The notes under the pieces: generated by a model | Database searches by the model: none | What the model saw: the letters and a program-made list of their open reading frames with translations, nothing else | Told to the model about the DNA's origin: nothing | Part shown: one piece after another, positions 10,946 through 21,969 of the stretch | How positions within the stretch are numbered: position 1 is the stretch's first letter | Layout of the letters: every line of letters starts with the position of its first letter | Source: Ligula intestinalis | Taxonomy: Eukaryota; Platyhelminthes; Cestoda; Diphyllobothriidea; Diphyllobothriidae | Length of the DNA: 64,000 bases | NCBI GenBank assembly: GCA_036362985.1 | Contig: JAYGXS010000004.1 | Span: 21,753,081 to 21,817,080 of the forward strand | Direction of reading: 5' to 3' | Program-made: the position numbers and the translations under genes

Positions 10946-11446
10946 AATAAACCATGGGAATATTTACAGAATTTATGCATGCTTATGAACTTTGGAGGAG
11001 CTCACTTCATTGCGGTAACCGTATTCACGTAGCTTGGTAGCACAATTTTAAGAAAACAATAAGGTTAGCGATAGAAAGGCGAGTCGAATATCAACTACCA
11101 ACGAGAACTTCGGATGGCTAAAGCGCCCTCTCCAGATCAAATTCTGTATTCTACTCAACACAGAACTGAGGACGTAAAAAACTTGTTCGGACGACGCTTT
11201 TTTGTCAGGCCGTTTACGAGAGATAAGCAAGAAGACTAAACCGTTTCCACCTTAGATGCATTTAGATTGTTGCATGTAACATGAGGTATATCTTGAGACA
11301 GAACTTTAGGGGTTAGTGGACATAGACGTGTCAGAGACTCCATCATACTCGTTCTGTGTGACTAGTTCAATGTTACCAACTTATAGTCCGAACATCTGAC
11401 AGTCGATATAATCGAATTACTCATGCAGGACTGATAATTATTAAGA
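10946..11446. other. No gene recognised
   Basis: No coding or repeat signal that I can support. Confidence 0.45.
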
Positions 11447-11570
11447 AGGTTTGGCAGATTTGCTTAATTTGGTTATGACAAAATTTGCGGCATTCGGCGG
11501 GATTTGAACCCGCATATTAGGGAAGACTTTTACATAGCCAACGCTCTACAAATTGAGCTACAAATGCCAC
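11447..11570 (-). repeat. tRNA-derived SINE (family B)
   Basis: Minus-strand copy of the element at 3397: tRNA-like head at 11491-11569 with a GGGTTCAAATCCC-like B box, and an AT-rich tail ending in GCCAAACC. Confidence 0.72.
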
Positions 11571-11929
11571 GTCTTGCACCGCGATTGTAACCATACTTAG
11601 ATCGGTTTTACCCGTACAACTTTACTGCTTGTATGGAATCCACCAATACGAAACAACAAGCTGACTACCCAGGAAGAATTTCCTAAGTTATCATCTACAA
11701 TCCCCCAGAATGACTTAATTTTTGAATTCCTGAAGTTGTACCTCAAAACGTACTTCACGTTCGACGGAACAATTTACGACTAGGTGAAAGGCATGCCAAT
11801 GAGCTCACTGATTTCGGAGTCTTGGCTGTAGCGGTTATACAACAGTTAAGGTTGCTGATCTTCCGCGCCACAGAAGAAATTCGGGCTCGGTATGTGGATA
11901 ATAAATGTGGCGTCATTGAATGGTATCAG
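11571..11929. other. No gene recognised
   Basis: Spacer between a SINE and a PLE nuclease scrap. Nothing seen. Confidence 0.45.
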
Positions 11930-12135
11930 TGCCCTGTCATCCCACTTGAAGTTGGGATTGCACACAAATCGGATGCAACCATCGGACACCAGGTCATTAT
12001 GCCCAAAGACTAACTGCTATGGCAGGAACCATCTGAAGTCGCTTACCGGAACTGGTTCAACTGCGGACAGAGTAACTACGTCAGGGAGACTGAGAGATTT
12101 CTCCGAACACGAATGACCGAACATATCGTAGCAAC
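11930..12135 (+). pseudogene. PLE GIY-YIG endonuclease scrap
   Basis: In one plus frame: GIAHKSDATIGHQVIMPKD, a TAA stop, then SEVAYRNWFNCGQSNYVRET and RMTEHIVA. These line up with AHKP..T, PKD, C..C..YVGET and EH.LA of the nuclease in PLEs. The stop and the lost cysteine show decay. Confidence 0.62.
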
Positions 12136-12194
12136 AGTGCCAGTGCCCAGCTTGCGACTCACTCGAGATATCCCCGCCACATCTTCTAGATCGA

Positions 12195-12320
12195 CTATTC
12201 TAAAATGGTTAGGGTATTTGACTCTGATCAACAAGATCGCGATTTCAAGGCACCACATAGGTCTGGGTGTAGTGGCCCCTAGCAACCACTTGGGACCCAA
12301 GTTCAGCCGCTGACGCATAA
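12195..12320 (+). repeat. HH-SINE, 5' part only
   Basis: A degenerate tRNA-like head (GGTTAGGG, GACTCTGATC, GCGATTTCAAGGC) followed by the linker ACATAGGTCTGGGTGTA, without the hammerhead tail. Confidence 0.5.
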
Positions 12321-12559
12321 CGCCTTTGGCCTGCAATGCCTTTGCACCCATGTTGTGACCAGCTCGCGTCGAAGCGAATTTTGGCAAAACCTCACGACCG
12401 CTGTTCTCGATTTCGGGGAACAGCCAATCACAGATGCCGCAAAGCTGGGTCCTGGTCCGGCAACGAATCACACGCCTGCACGCGTAGGCAGACCCTGTCA
12501 ATGACTACTGGCCGCTAGGATGCATGCTGCTAAGCCATCACTTCGGACCACACCGCTCC

Positions 12560-12722
12560 AGCAGAATGTCGTGCGCTCTGAGGTCAAATTTCTTCCTGCT
12601 TATTCTCCGTTCCTCTGTATACAGAATAAACTATTCTTAACACTCTGGCCTTCCCAAGACTTCTTTCCTAAGGAAAAATGGTCTGAAGATCGCAGGTGAT
12701 AGGGTTTAACTTACTTAACCCC
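12560..12722 (+). repeat. PLE-associated tail repeat
   Basis: Matches 50570-50790: TACAGA.TAAACTA, CTCTGGCCT, CTGAAGATCGCAG and AGGGTTTAACTTACT are shared in order. It abuts the HH-SINE dimer. Confidence 0.45.
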
Positions 12723-12736
12723 TGCGATACGGGCGT

Positions 12737-12781
12737 GACTTGCTGACGACGACCACTAAGCCAGAAACGGCCATTCTGGTC
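12737..12781 (+). ncRNA. Type I hammerhead-like ribozyme motif (HH-SINE)
   Basis: GACTTG, core CTGACGA, imperfect stem II, GAAA, then a short stem III (ACGG/CCAT), T, and CTGGTC, which pairs with the first six bases apart from one or two mismatches. Both core boxes are intact. Confidence 0.6.
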
Positions 12782-12942
12782 TCCTTTGCGGGCAATGCTA
12801 TTTGCGTATACTACCAGTTGTTTTGGCTGTCAGGGCCTCTGATGAGGCCCAAGGCAGAGCGGAATAGATGAGTCCCGCTGGCGGTCAGGTAAGCGTTCAT
12901 CAACGAGTGTCAATATTCCCTTACCTAAACCGGCGAGACAAC

Positions 12943-13006
12943 GAGCTCGTGGCTCAATGGCTAGGGCATTTGACTCTGATCGAAAAGATCGCGAGTTCGA
13001 GGCTCG
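12943..13006 (+). promoter_or_regulatory. Internal pol III promoter (A and B boxes) of HH-SINE
   Basis: A-box-like TGGCTCAATGG at 12950-12960 and B-box-like GAGTTCGAGGCTC near 12993-13005, with normal tRNA spacing. Confidence 0.6.
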
Positions 13007-13033
13007 AGTGAGGCACCAAGTAGGTCTGTGTAT

Positions 13034-13078
13034 GACTGGCTGACGGCGACTAATCAGCCAGAAATGGTCATTCCATTT
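13034..13078 (+). ncRNA. Type I hammerhead-like motif, slightly decayed (HH-SINE)
   Basis: GACTGG, CTGACGG (one change from CUGANGA), weak stem II, GAAA, TGGTCATT, CCA. It starts 28 bases after the tRNA-like head. Confidence 0.55.
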
Positions 13079-13115
13079 TCCCGTGTTTCTGCCAGCAATA
13101 CTATCTGCCTATGTT

Positions 13116-13710
13116 GAAATTCTTGCAAGAGGCAAAAACAGTATGAGCTACAAACTGTTTGAGTCATGGTTTTCCAGCTGATCTTCGACTGCCAAATGCA
13201 GTAACCTTCAGCCTCTATATTTTTTGCTTCGATCTTGCCTGAGCAAAGTAAATAGAAATGCGAGGAAGGCGCGAACAACCAGGAGTCCCGAGTGACGGTC
13301 AGCAGATCCGTCGAGTAACCGTCACGCCAAAAATACCCGGCAGTGATTAAATTATGGCCATTAGTGACTGCGGTACGGAGCGAAAAGCAAGCATCGCGTC
13401 AACTACGACCACACCAATGAACTGGAGTGATGCCAATTATTTTAGGCATGCGGTCACCCGGCTACTACAGCCTATAAACATTACGATCCTTGTGCCTCGA
13501 TTACCCGTTTCTACGAATGCATCTGGTGATAGGTTCGAGTGAGAACACGAGACGTCAGGCCATTAAGCATCCTCTTCCAGCAATTGCTTCTTCCCTGCTT
13601 TCTAAAACCTATCTGTTTGCCTCTTTAGACAATAATTAATCGTATATCGTTTCACTATCACCACACTGCAAGAGTAACCTAATAATGTGAGACGATGATC
13701 GTGATTTATT
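13116..13710. other. No gene recognised
   Basis: Probably includes the 5' untranslated part of the LINE that follows, but its 5' boundary cannot be set from one copy. Confidence 0.4.
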
Positions 13711-14400
13711 TTGGCAGGACAGGCTTGTATGACCACACGGCTGGACATAGAAAACATGGGAACCACAGCAGACGCGTCTACGAACCGCGTTCCCACCCGC
13801 CCTCCCGGCGGCCAAGGTCTGCTACACCCATCTCCCTACTTTGGATCAACTCTCCCCTCCGCCCAATCCGTGTTTTTGATGACGGAACAGCCCCTCCCGG
13901 CCACGCTGCTCCGACTCCTCCTCCTCGCCGCCGGAATCGAGGCCAACCCTGGACCTCTCTGGTACTGCTCGTTCTGCCGAGTCCGTCTGGGCCGCCGCGA
14001 CTGGTCTGTACGTTGCGGCTCCTGCAATGGCTGGTGCCATCTCCGCTGCAGTGGCCTCGCCACGGCTGCCGATTGGTCGCCCGCCTTCGCGTGTCCCAGC
14101 TGTCCCGTGCCCCCACTGATCTCCATGCCTCCAGCCCGTCCAGTCCTGAACCCAAATCCTCTGGTCTCCGACCTTGCCTCACTACCTGGTCTTAAGATCT
14201 TACAATTCAACGCCAACGGCCTCCTTGGGAAGCTTGACCAGCTCCTCGCCTTCATGCGCTCGCACAGCATAGCTGTGGCGGCTATCCAAGAGACAAAGTG
14301 GTCTAACTCCACTAAGGTGCCTTCCTGTGCCGATTACACGATTGTCCGTCGCGACCGCGGCCGCAGCAAAGGCGGGAATTGGCCTTCCTGGTGGACAAAT
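13711..14400 (+). pseudogene. LINE protein, N-terminal part: 2A-like motif, zinc finger, endonuclease start
   Basis: The ATG at 13711 opens 13 codons before a second possible start at 13756 (MGTTAD). Residues about 74-82 read AGIEANPGP, a 2A-like ribosome-skipping motif with Gly where active 2A usually has Asp. Directly after it comes a PHD/RING-like finger: WYCSFCRVRL, then RCGSCNGWCHLRCSGL and FACPSC. The endonuclease starts at ILQFNANG and continues through AAIQETKW, where LINE endonucleases have their catalytic Glu. The frame is lost just after GRSKGG. The same domain order is known in jockey-like elements of other invertebrates. Homology recalled, not searched. Confidence 0.82.
13927..13956 (+). 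other. 2A-like motif coding segment
   Basis: Codes for AAGIEANPGP just before the zinc finger, after a leucine-rich run (LLRLLLLA), which is the usual setting of 2A-like peptides at the N-terminus of non-LTR retrotransposons. Confidence 0.6.
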
Positions 14401-17258
14401 CCATTGCCCATCACCAGCTTCCCCTGCTTGGAGCCGATCCCACGGAAGTACTGGCGATTTCCCTTGACATTGGCCCGGCGCCGCTAACCGTCGTGAACGT
14501 GTACATCCCTCGAACTTCCAGTTGTTCTCCCGGTTTCACCGCCTCTATCGCTCCCTACTTACCTTCTGGAGACAGTCTGGTGCTAGGTGACTTCAACGCT
14601 CACCATGACCTATGGTGCTCTAACTTGGCAGCCGACTCCCGAGGAGAAGCTCTGGCTGACGAAATAGAACACGCCCCCTTTGCCGTTCTCAACGAGAACA
14701 GCCAAACGCGGCTCCCGACCAACGGCGCCTCCAGCTCGCCCGATGTTTCCCTCGCCAGTCTCATTCTGGTAGCCTCCACCATGTGGAAGACGGAAATCAG
14801 CCTGGGTAGTGACCACCTCCCCATTGTGCTCGAATTGGCCACCGCCGCCGAGCGTATCAAGGCCCCCAACCGGCACTTCATTAATTTCAAGAAAGCCAAT
14901 TGGGCAGCATTCACGACCGAATGCGAAGCCGAGATCGATGGCCTACTGCCTCCCACCTGTGTCCACATGGCGGAGCGAGCCCTTCGTCGACTACTCTTGG
15001 CAGCAGCAAGTCACCACATCCCTAACGGCCGCATTCCCTTTCTTCGTCCTAACTATCCGCCCGAAGCCTCCCGCCTGGAACGAGAGAGAGACGAAATACG
15101 AGCGCGTGATGCCAGTGACCCGCGCGTTGGCAAACTGAATGGCTTAATCACTAAGACTATCAACGATGGCAAACGCCAACGCTGGCATGAACTAGTTTCA
15201 GATTGTAATTTCAGCGGCAACTCAGCTGCCACTTGGAAGCTTTTACGCAACCTGACCAAACCCCGGGCTGATACATCAAACCAGTCTATTAGCTTTGGGG
15301 ACGGCAAGTTCATTTCCAACAACGGTAAGATCGCCGCGAAGATGAACAAGCTGTTCTCGCCCCGCTCGGCGCCCAGTCCCAAAAGCCAGCGCACCCTTCT
15401 TCGCCTCCTCCATAAAGCCCCGCCCCCAGACATTTCCTTTTCGGCTGATGCCATCCTCACCGCCGTCAAGAAAATGAGAGCTTCGAAAGCCTTAGGACCA
15501 GATGGTCTGGCGCCTATCCATGTGCGCCACATCGGCCCGAAGGTGGCTGCCTACCTTGCCGCCCTCTTCAACCTTTCACTGGGAACTTCAATCATCCCTG
15601 ATTGCTGGCGCCATTCGATCATTATCCCCCTGGTCAAAGTGGGTAAGGACCCCTGCCTAGCGACCTCTTATCGTCCAATTGCCCTCCTCAGTCCATTGGC
15701 GAAGATCCTGGAACGGCTCATCCACCCAATTCTGACGTCTGTGGCGGAACTATCTTGCCACCAACATGGTTTCCGATCGGGTCGTGGAACTACAACGGCG
15801 CTTTTCGAGCTCAGCGACGCTATCCTCGAGGGCTTCAATCAACAGAAGCCCGCTTCGCGGACCGTGGCAGTCTCAATTGACCTGTCACGAGCCTTTGACT
15901 GCGTCCGCCACGATCAGCTCCTGCAGGACATGGTCTCGTTGAACGTCCCGACTGGCCTGGTCCGATGGTTGGCGGCTTACATCCGTGGCCGTCACGATCG
16001 TGTCCTTGTCCGGGGCGCTCTCTCCAAGCCCCGTAAGCAGTCCTGTAGCGTCCCTCAAGGCTCTGTGCTCAGCCCGACACTCTTTAACATCTACATGCGA
16101 GAGCTCCCACTCCCCCGGGCACCTGTGCAAGTGGTATCCTATGCGGACGATATTACGTTCTTCTGCCGGCACCATGACATCGATCAGGCTGCACAGCTCC
16201 TCACGGAGTTCATGCCTGTTGTCGAAAACTTCCTCACCCAGCGCGGAATGACGATCTCGGCAGCCAAGTCGTCCGTAACTGTTTTTACGCTTGATCCGAA
16301 GGAGTTTAATCGTCACCCGGTCATCACCGTCAATGGGGCGTCCTTACCGCTCGTCCGCAAGCCCAAACTCCTTGGTGTGCGTTTTGATCCGCTCTTCACG
16401 TTCGCAGACCATGCCAGGGAGACCGCAAGCAAAGTAAGCCGCTGCACCAAGGTCCTCAAGGCTCTAGCAGGCACATCCTGGGGCTGTGCGAAAGAGACTC
16501 TGTCGACTGCTTTCAAGGCGCTGGCCAAGCCGCACCTCACTTATGCGGCATCAATCTGGTCTCCTACGATGAGCTCTTCCAGCCTCCGCCGCCTCCAGTC
16601 AGCACAGAACGTTGCCCTCCGCACGATCACGGGTTGCTATAAAATGTCGCCTATAGATCATCTTCATGCGGAGGCTTCTGTTCTACCGGTCACCCATCAC
16701 AACACTCTCCTTAGCCAGCAGTTCTGGTGGAGTTGTTCGCAACCCGGCCATCCCAATCATCACCGTTGCACCGCTCCCGAGCCCTGCCGCAACGTCCGGC
16801 CGTCTATTCGAGCACTCCACAAGGAAGCTGTTGCCTCGTCTCTCGCGGACCTACCTGTTGATAGCTCTGCCACCAAGACAGGCTTCCAGCGTCTCCACCA
16901 GAGATTCGTTGTCGAGGAGAAACGAGGTTACCGTCCCCCGGTTTTTTTGGGTGGCTATCCACCTCCGATTGCGGCCTCGGAATGACATCTCCCGAGGGTC
17001 ACTCGCTGTACTCTGGCGCAGCTACGCAGTGGCTACTGTATGCTCCTTCGCCAGTACCAGCACCGGCTCGACCCATCCATACCCGACTGCTGTCCCGACT
17101 GCGGCGTCTCGCCGCATGACTGCCGTCATCTGTTCGCCTGCAGTTCTCGGCCAGGCACCCACCTCACTCCCGCGGACCTGTGGCTCAAGCCGGTCGAGGT
17201 CGCGGCTTTTCTCCGTCTCCCAATTACTCCCAGTTTGGATTCCGGCGGGGATTCCTGA
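14373..17258 (+). pseudogene. LINE protein: endonuclease end, reverse transcriptase, zinc knuckle
   Basis: Continues the previous frame after a 1-base shift. Endonuclease motifs: LVLGDFNAHHDLW and GSDHLPIV (catalytic Asp/Asn and Ser-Asp-His). Reverse transcriptase: SKALGPDGLAP, SYRPIALLS, AVSIDLSRAFDCV (motif A Asp), SVPQGSVLSPTLFNIY (motif B), VVSYADDITFF (catalytic YADD) and KLLGVRFDP. All catalytic residues are present. The TGA at 16983-16985 interrupts the frame; beyond it, in the same frame, come LAQLRSGYC and a zinc knuckle CCPDCGVSPHDCRHLFAC, as in other jockey-like proteins. With the two lesions the copy cannot make the full protein. Confidence 0.88.
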
Positions 17259-17292
17259 TCCAACTATGGGCTACGACACACACACACACATA

Positions 17293-18356
17293 GAAAACAT
17301 TAAAACAAGAACCTTCAGTAATACCATTGGTGAAACAGACGAATATGCAAATCACAGGAGGCAATTGAGAAGATTTGATTGCTGGGACAAGAATTTTATG
17401 CGCCTGAAGTTTCGAAATCCGTCGCGAATCCTTGATCGGAGGCAATAGCAAAAACGGGTTATTCATGCACAGGGACTTGCAGTATTTATAAACTACCGTC
17501 ACTATGCTACTGCACACTTATGCCAATTAACGGCCCACTTATCGGGGAGAATTGCCCGCTTGTGCACTAATTGCTTGATGGCCGGCGTATGGGCCGTGAT
17601 CTGCTGAAATTTCATCATACTTGATGGAATTGGACGTGAATTGCCGGACACGCGGGAGCTGTGCGGAGAAATGAAGTCAATTCGCATTTTTTCGCCCAGT
17701 CGACGAGACACGGCCACACATTCAAATTTGACGAGGCTACAATTTTCGCGAGAGATTACAATCGTTTGAGTCGCGAATTACTTGCGTCATGTTGCACCGT
17801 CCCCCAATCCATAAACAAGTGCAACGATCTGCCCAATCCGTATTCAGTGCTGAGGCTCAAATTGGTCCAAGTAAGTCACCACCCGGGGAGCGCACAGGCC
17901 AACTCGTCGGCTAACGTCAGTGCCACGGATGATGAAAGCTCAACACGTCACGGTCCGCACGCCGGCCACCAAGCAATTAGCGCACAAGCAGGCAACTATC
18001 CTTGATAGGGGAGGTGTTTATTGTCATAAGTGCGCAGAAGCATAGTGACTATATCCTATAAATACTGTAAGTCCGTGTGCATGAATAACCTATGTTTGCA
18101 AACGTCTCTGGTTAAGGATCCATAACGGGTTTCAAAACGTTGGTCGAATAAAAGTCTTGTATTAACGATCACATCTGCTTCTCAATACTTTTAGTTTTTC
18201 GCTTAATTCTAGGTAAATTATGGTTAAAGTAGGGGCATGATCGGGCTTAAAGCTTGGCCTAAAGCTAGCGTTAGGTTTAGATTACGGGAATAGTTACCCT
18301 TCCTGGTAGTTAGGGCCAGGCAACCTGTATTACGTGTGTGTTCATATGCATGTGTC
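17293..18356. other. No gene recognised
   Basis: No domain seen. A frame at 17661-18005 (+) of 114 codons has no match I know. Confidence 0.45.
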
Positions 18357-18720
18357 CTACTGGAGAAGATATGCAAGAGCATCAACGACCGATCTTAATT
18401 CTTCGTAGAACCAACCAAGTTCTTGCGTTTTCTTGCAAGAAACCACTGTGGCTTTCGGCAGTATTCTTTGCAGTCGGATACCAAAAGTAAACTGGCAGAA
18501 AATAAGAAATAAGCCTCTACAAAATCGTAGTAGGTCTAAAAAGGCTTTTGACAACGTGACCCGAGACATGCTTGAGAAAATTTAGATGCATTTAGCATGT
18601 CTTCAAAGATTCACGCTGATTGTCAGCCAATCCCACGGTCACATAATGGCTCGCCTCGCAGACTAGGCCACCCTCATAACCAGTTACGTGGCAGAAAGTA
18701 AAATAGACTTGTATTTTCAC
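18357..18720 (+). pseudogene. LINE reverse transcriptase fragment
   Basis: Across frames one reads EPTKFLRFLARNHCGFRQ, then KKAFDNVTRDMLEKI, then SQSHGHIMARLAD. These resemble the CGFR, LTKAFDTVSRD.L and LHDGM.ARV parts of RTE- or L1-type reverse transcriptases. Stops and frameshifts abound and motif B and YADD are not found. The class is uncertain. Confidence 0.5.
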
Positions 18721-19334
18721 CACAATCCTCTTCACTGTCATCTGCCTTGCATAACAAATACGCGACTATTCTGATGAGCAAACTAGAGGGTTTATTGTAC
18801 TAGTGGGGGCGGTCAATAGAATTTTGACGACCATTAAATACTGCACACCGCAACTGAAACAAACCTCTAGCGGAATCGGTACCTGTTTGCTTCTGGTTCG
18901 CTAAATTCGGGGTAACAGTACTCGGGAAAAATAAGACAAGCATCCTGCATGCATTGCGGAATAAACGATGCCCCCAGCGACCACAGTCCAGCCATGGTGG
19001 ACATATTCTCCCATTTTTAAGCACCGTCCCAGTAAGCTTCATAGCCTACGACCATTTATCAGTCCAGGCCTCGACTGTCAGCCAAGCCTTCAGTCGGCTT
19101 TCATTACCTTGAAAAGTCACTGGAACAGTATCCATAGAACCAACTTGAACCTCTTCAAGGCTACTGCCTTAATTAAACTTCCTTACAACGCGTATACATT
19201 GACACTTTCTAAGAAAATTCACGTACAGAAAGCCAGTTCCTTGGTAGGCGGGCACCCACTGAGCAATTACGCGACTAACTTGGTCCGCCGTGCCTAGGAA
19301 CTCGATTAAAACTTGCTACACGGTCACACAGCGA
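18721..19334. other. No gene recognised
   Basis: Could be further LINE remnant from the fragment to its left, but no motif is readable. Confidence 0.4.
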
Positions 19335-19660
19335 CTAGTACTACACAGAGTGAGGTTTCCGACAAAAACAAGGGAGACTGGAATGACCCCACTTATTGGC
19401 CGTCATCAGTCAACCATACCCAACTACTGGGCTCAAACTTTCGGCCTGCTGGTCAAACAAACCAAACTTTGCGCCACGGACTTGTTATACCATCGGCTTT
19501 GATCGGGACAGGACCACGAACCAGTGATGCAAGGGTTCAATCTTTTGATTTATAGCAAACGGACTGCGTGTTCGAGTCCCCGGGTTTGTGTATGGCTGGC
19601 TAACGGCAGCTAATAAGCCGGGAACGGCCGTTTCAGTCTCTTCCAGCAATTTTCATATAA
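19335..19660. repeat. HH-SINE fold-back pair
   Basis: A minus-strand tail (19355-19420) carries CTGATGA but has lost GAAA. A plus-strand tail (19575-19660) has CTAACGG and GGAA, so it is decayed. The two tails face each other around about 150 bp that include a degenerate tRNA-like part (GTTCGAGTCCCCGG). Confidence 0.6.
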
Positions 19661-20693
19661 ATATAGTAACTCTTCGTACGTGTTTGTGGCCGTAGACCAC
19701 ATTAGGCGACGGCTCTAAGCTGCGGCCAGTAGTCTCTCCAGTCTGCTTAGCTTGGCCGTTAGAGTAGATTAAAGAAAAATGAGATCCAAAGCTTAGGTTC
19801 CTCATCGCAAGGAAGCTAAGACTACGTGCTAGTACGCATGGTTTCGAGAGTTGCTAGCCGACGCAGTAACTCGGCTCGACTCAGGACAATTACTTCTCTC
19901 AACAGGACCTTTATGACATTAAGCTTCGTGAAATTCCAGACTCCATCAGTTCGTGTTTAGGAAGCAGCATGCGCGTGGATTCGGCTCATCTAACCAATGC
20001 TTCTTATCTTTATCCGTGGCTACAATCGCCTACGACCAACCTCTACTTTATTCTCCGGCGGCTCGGTACAAAGCAGTAATGAGAACGTGGAAAACTAACC
20101 ACAGATTACCTTGGCAATACAAAGAAGAGACAGCAAACATTTCAAAAGGCTGGTAGAAATGTATTTTTTACAAAATACAAAAACAAAGATTGAGCTTTGT
20201 CAAGGGAAAATGAGATGGGCGATTTCACGTGCAGCCGCACAGAATATGACAGGGAACGGACCACAGAGTGAAGAAGATTCGCTGATCAAGCTCAATGCCG
20301 CCAGTCTTGCTGGCCAGTAAGAAAACAAGTCATAGCAAACAAATTAAAATTATGCACTAAGGTAAGTTTAGCTGCCGTGTGCAGCCACTTTCAGACAAGG
20401 GAAATGTGCGAACTCCCGGCCGGACAAGTCATCTTCAACTAGAAAATCAAGAAGAAATATAACGCGTTTTAGAGACAATGAGATCTGTGTTGGCAAAATG
20501 GACCAAATTATTGTCACGGAAATCGCACATCCTAAAAGATATCTGATCACGTCTTCTAATTTTACATCGCAAGAAAGCCCATCGTTCTAATTTACAAAGT
20601 TCATGATTATGAGATGTTTTAAGACTTTACAATGCCCATTCGAACAACATCGAATCTGTAATTTTGCTAAAGTACCCTCATGAGATATTCAAC
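19661..20693. other. No gene recognised
   Basis: Low-complexity-free spacer with short frames only. Confidence 0.45.
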
Positions 20694-21015
20694 AAGGCCA
20701 ATATCCACTAATGAACGTTTACCCGACTGCTAACAGAACGTATCTGTCCCGCTCTGCCTGGGGTCTCGACAGAGGCCCTGACAGCCGTAGCAGTTAGTAG
20801 TATAGGCAGATAGTATTGCCGGCAAAGATAAGGGAGACTGGAATGATCATTTCTGGCTTACAATGACGTTCGAGTCTGAGCAAAGAGGTCACGATTTCGA
20901 GGCTCAGTGGAACGTCACTTGGGTCTGGGTATGACTGGCTGACGACAGCTAATAAGCCAGCAATGGTCATTCTTGTCTCCCTTGTATTTGCCGGTAATAC
21001 TACCTGCCTACAAGG
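20694..21015. repeat. HH-SINE fold-back pair
   Basis: Minus-strand linker and tail (20694-20860) run into a plus-strand head remnant, linker and hammerhead tail (20861-21015). Both end parts contain GCCGGCAATACTATCTGCC-like or GCCGGTAATACTACCTGCC-like tails in opposite directions. Confidence 0.62.
20933..20977 (+). ncRNA. Hammerhead-like motif, mutated core (HH-SINE)
   Basis: GACTGG, CTGACGA, AGCT-AATA-AGCC stem II, then GCAA instead of GAAA. The changed core adenosine should abolish cleavage. Confidence 0.55.
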
Positions 21016-21744
21016 CCAATATCCATAAGAAAAAGGTTTGAACACGCTCCTGCCTGCAGGAATTAGAATAGCTAATAACTTCATCTAATTGGTATGGGTT
21101 TGGCGAATTCAAAACGTTGCTTCCGTGGACGGATACCGTGCACAAATCTTACATTTAAAGACCGCATACTTCAAAAAAGGTATGGTTTTTGAGTAACCTG
21201 TAGTCCAAAAACAGAAAACTAGATGCGAAGTAAAATACGCGGATCAGATCACGTTCCCCACCACATCAAATTTTAGTCTTCTAATGACTATCCAAAGTCA
21301 CGAGACTGTACCAGTTCAGTAAAACGGAGGCAGAAGCAAGGTAGATCGAGTCAAGCTTGGCATCCCAAACCAAAAGATAAAGTAGCGGAAAATCGCCTAC
21401 GCTCGCTGTTATAACGGAAGCAGTCAAAAAATTAGTTTTGAGTCAATACAGAAGAATCTAGGAGAGGTTTGCAAATCTACGTGCATCAAAATAGGAACAA
21501 GATAGTGGTATATAGACCCAAGGTGTTGAGCATACAAGTCAAGCTGCAGCTCAGCAGAGAATAACTCGTGACTATATGCAATAGGCAATGATGAAACATC
21601 TACACAGCATGAATTTAAGAATTTAACAAACTGAACTCCAAAACAAAATCAATTCTGGGAATCAGACTGATTATCAATGAGGTTTACACGAGCAATCAAC
21701 AACCCAGAAAGGTAGGCATGAAAGATAATAATATGAAATGGACC
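21016..21744. other. No gene recognised
   Basis: AT-rich spacer; nothing seen. Confidence 0.45.
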
Positions 21745-21825
21745 CGAGAAATCAATGGGAGACCGGAATGGCCACTTCTGGCTTACGAGCCGTCATCAGC
21801 CAGTCATACCCAATCTCAACTTAAT
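21745..21825 (-). repeat. HH-SINE tail with hammerhead-like motif
   Basis: Motif at 21761-21805 on the minus strand: GACTGG, CTGATGA, GGCT-CGTA-AGCC, GAAG (last core A lost), TGGCCATT, CCGGTC. Stem I pairs fully, with one G-U wobble. Confidence 0.65.
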
Positions 21826-21969
21826 TGTTGCTCTACTAGATCGGTGAAAGACATACATTCATCAGATAATAGTATTTCAAGAGAAACTTACTAAATGTTA
21901 CCGTCCGCGGTCCTGGTTTAGTTTTGAGGCCCTTAAATAGACAGTTTTAATATCGAAATTTTCATAAAA

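Larger units (their letters stand above)
12723..13115 (+). repeat. HH-SINE tandem array (about 1.3 units)
   Basis: Order: hammerhead-like motif (12737-12781), tail and linker, tRNA-like head (12943-13006), second hammerhead-like motif (13034-13078), tail TATCTGCCTA. The two core boxes start at 12743 and 13040, giving a 297-bp period. The head has the A box TGGCTCAATGG and the B box GAGTTCGAGGCTC; the middle GACTCTGATC resembles a tRNA-Gln (CTG) anticodon loop. Tandem units with a pol III promoter and a hammerhead are the layout of the schistosome Sm-alpha family and of animal retrozymes. Confidence 0.75.
13711..17292 (+). mobile_element. Jockey-like non-LTR retrotransposon, nearly complete
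   Basis: One coding unit with a 2A-like N-terminal motif, a zinc finger, an apurinic-type endonuclease, a reverse transcriptase and a C-terminal zinc knuckle, followed by a short 3' region and a (CA)n run at 17275-17292 that may be its tail. Only two lesions break it: a frameshift near 14371-14379 and an in-frame TGA at 16983-16985. It is more GC-rich than its surroundings, and it is the youngest-looking element in the window. Confidence 0.85.

Noticed and set aside
12833..12870. Another hammerhead starting at CTGATGAGGCCC
   Set aside because: The box lies in the HH-SINE linker, where other copies read CTGTCGAGACCC, and no GAAA or closing stem follows.
13778..15532. Long minus-strand frames of 120-160 codons
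   Set aside because: They lie antisense to the GC-rich LINE coding sequence, whose codon bias keeps the opposite frames open.
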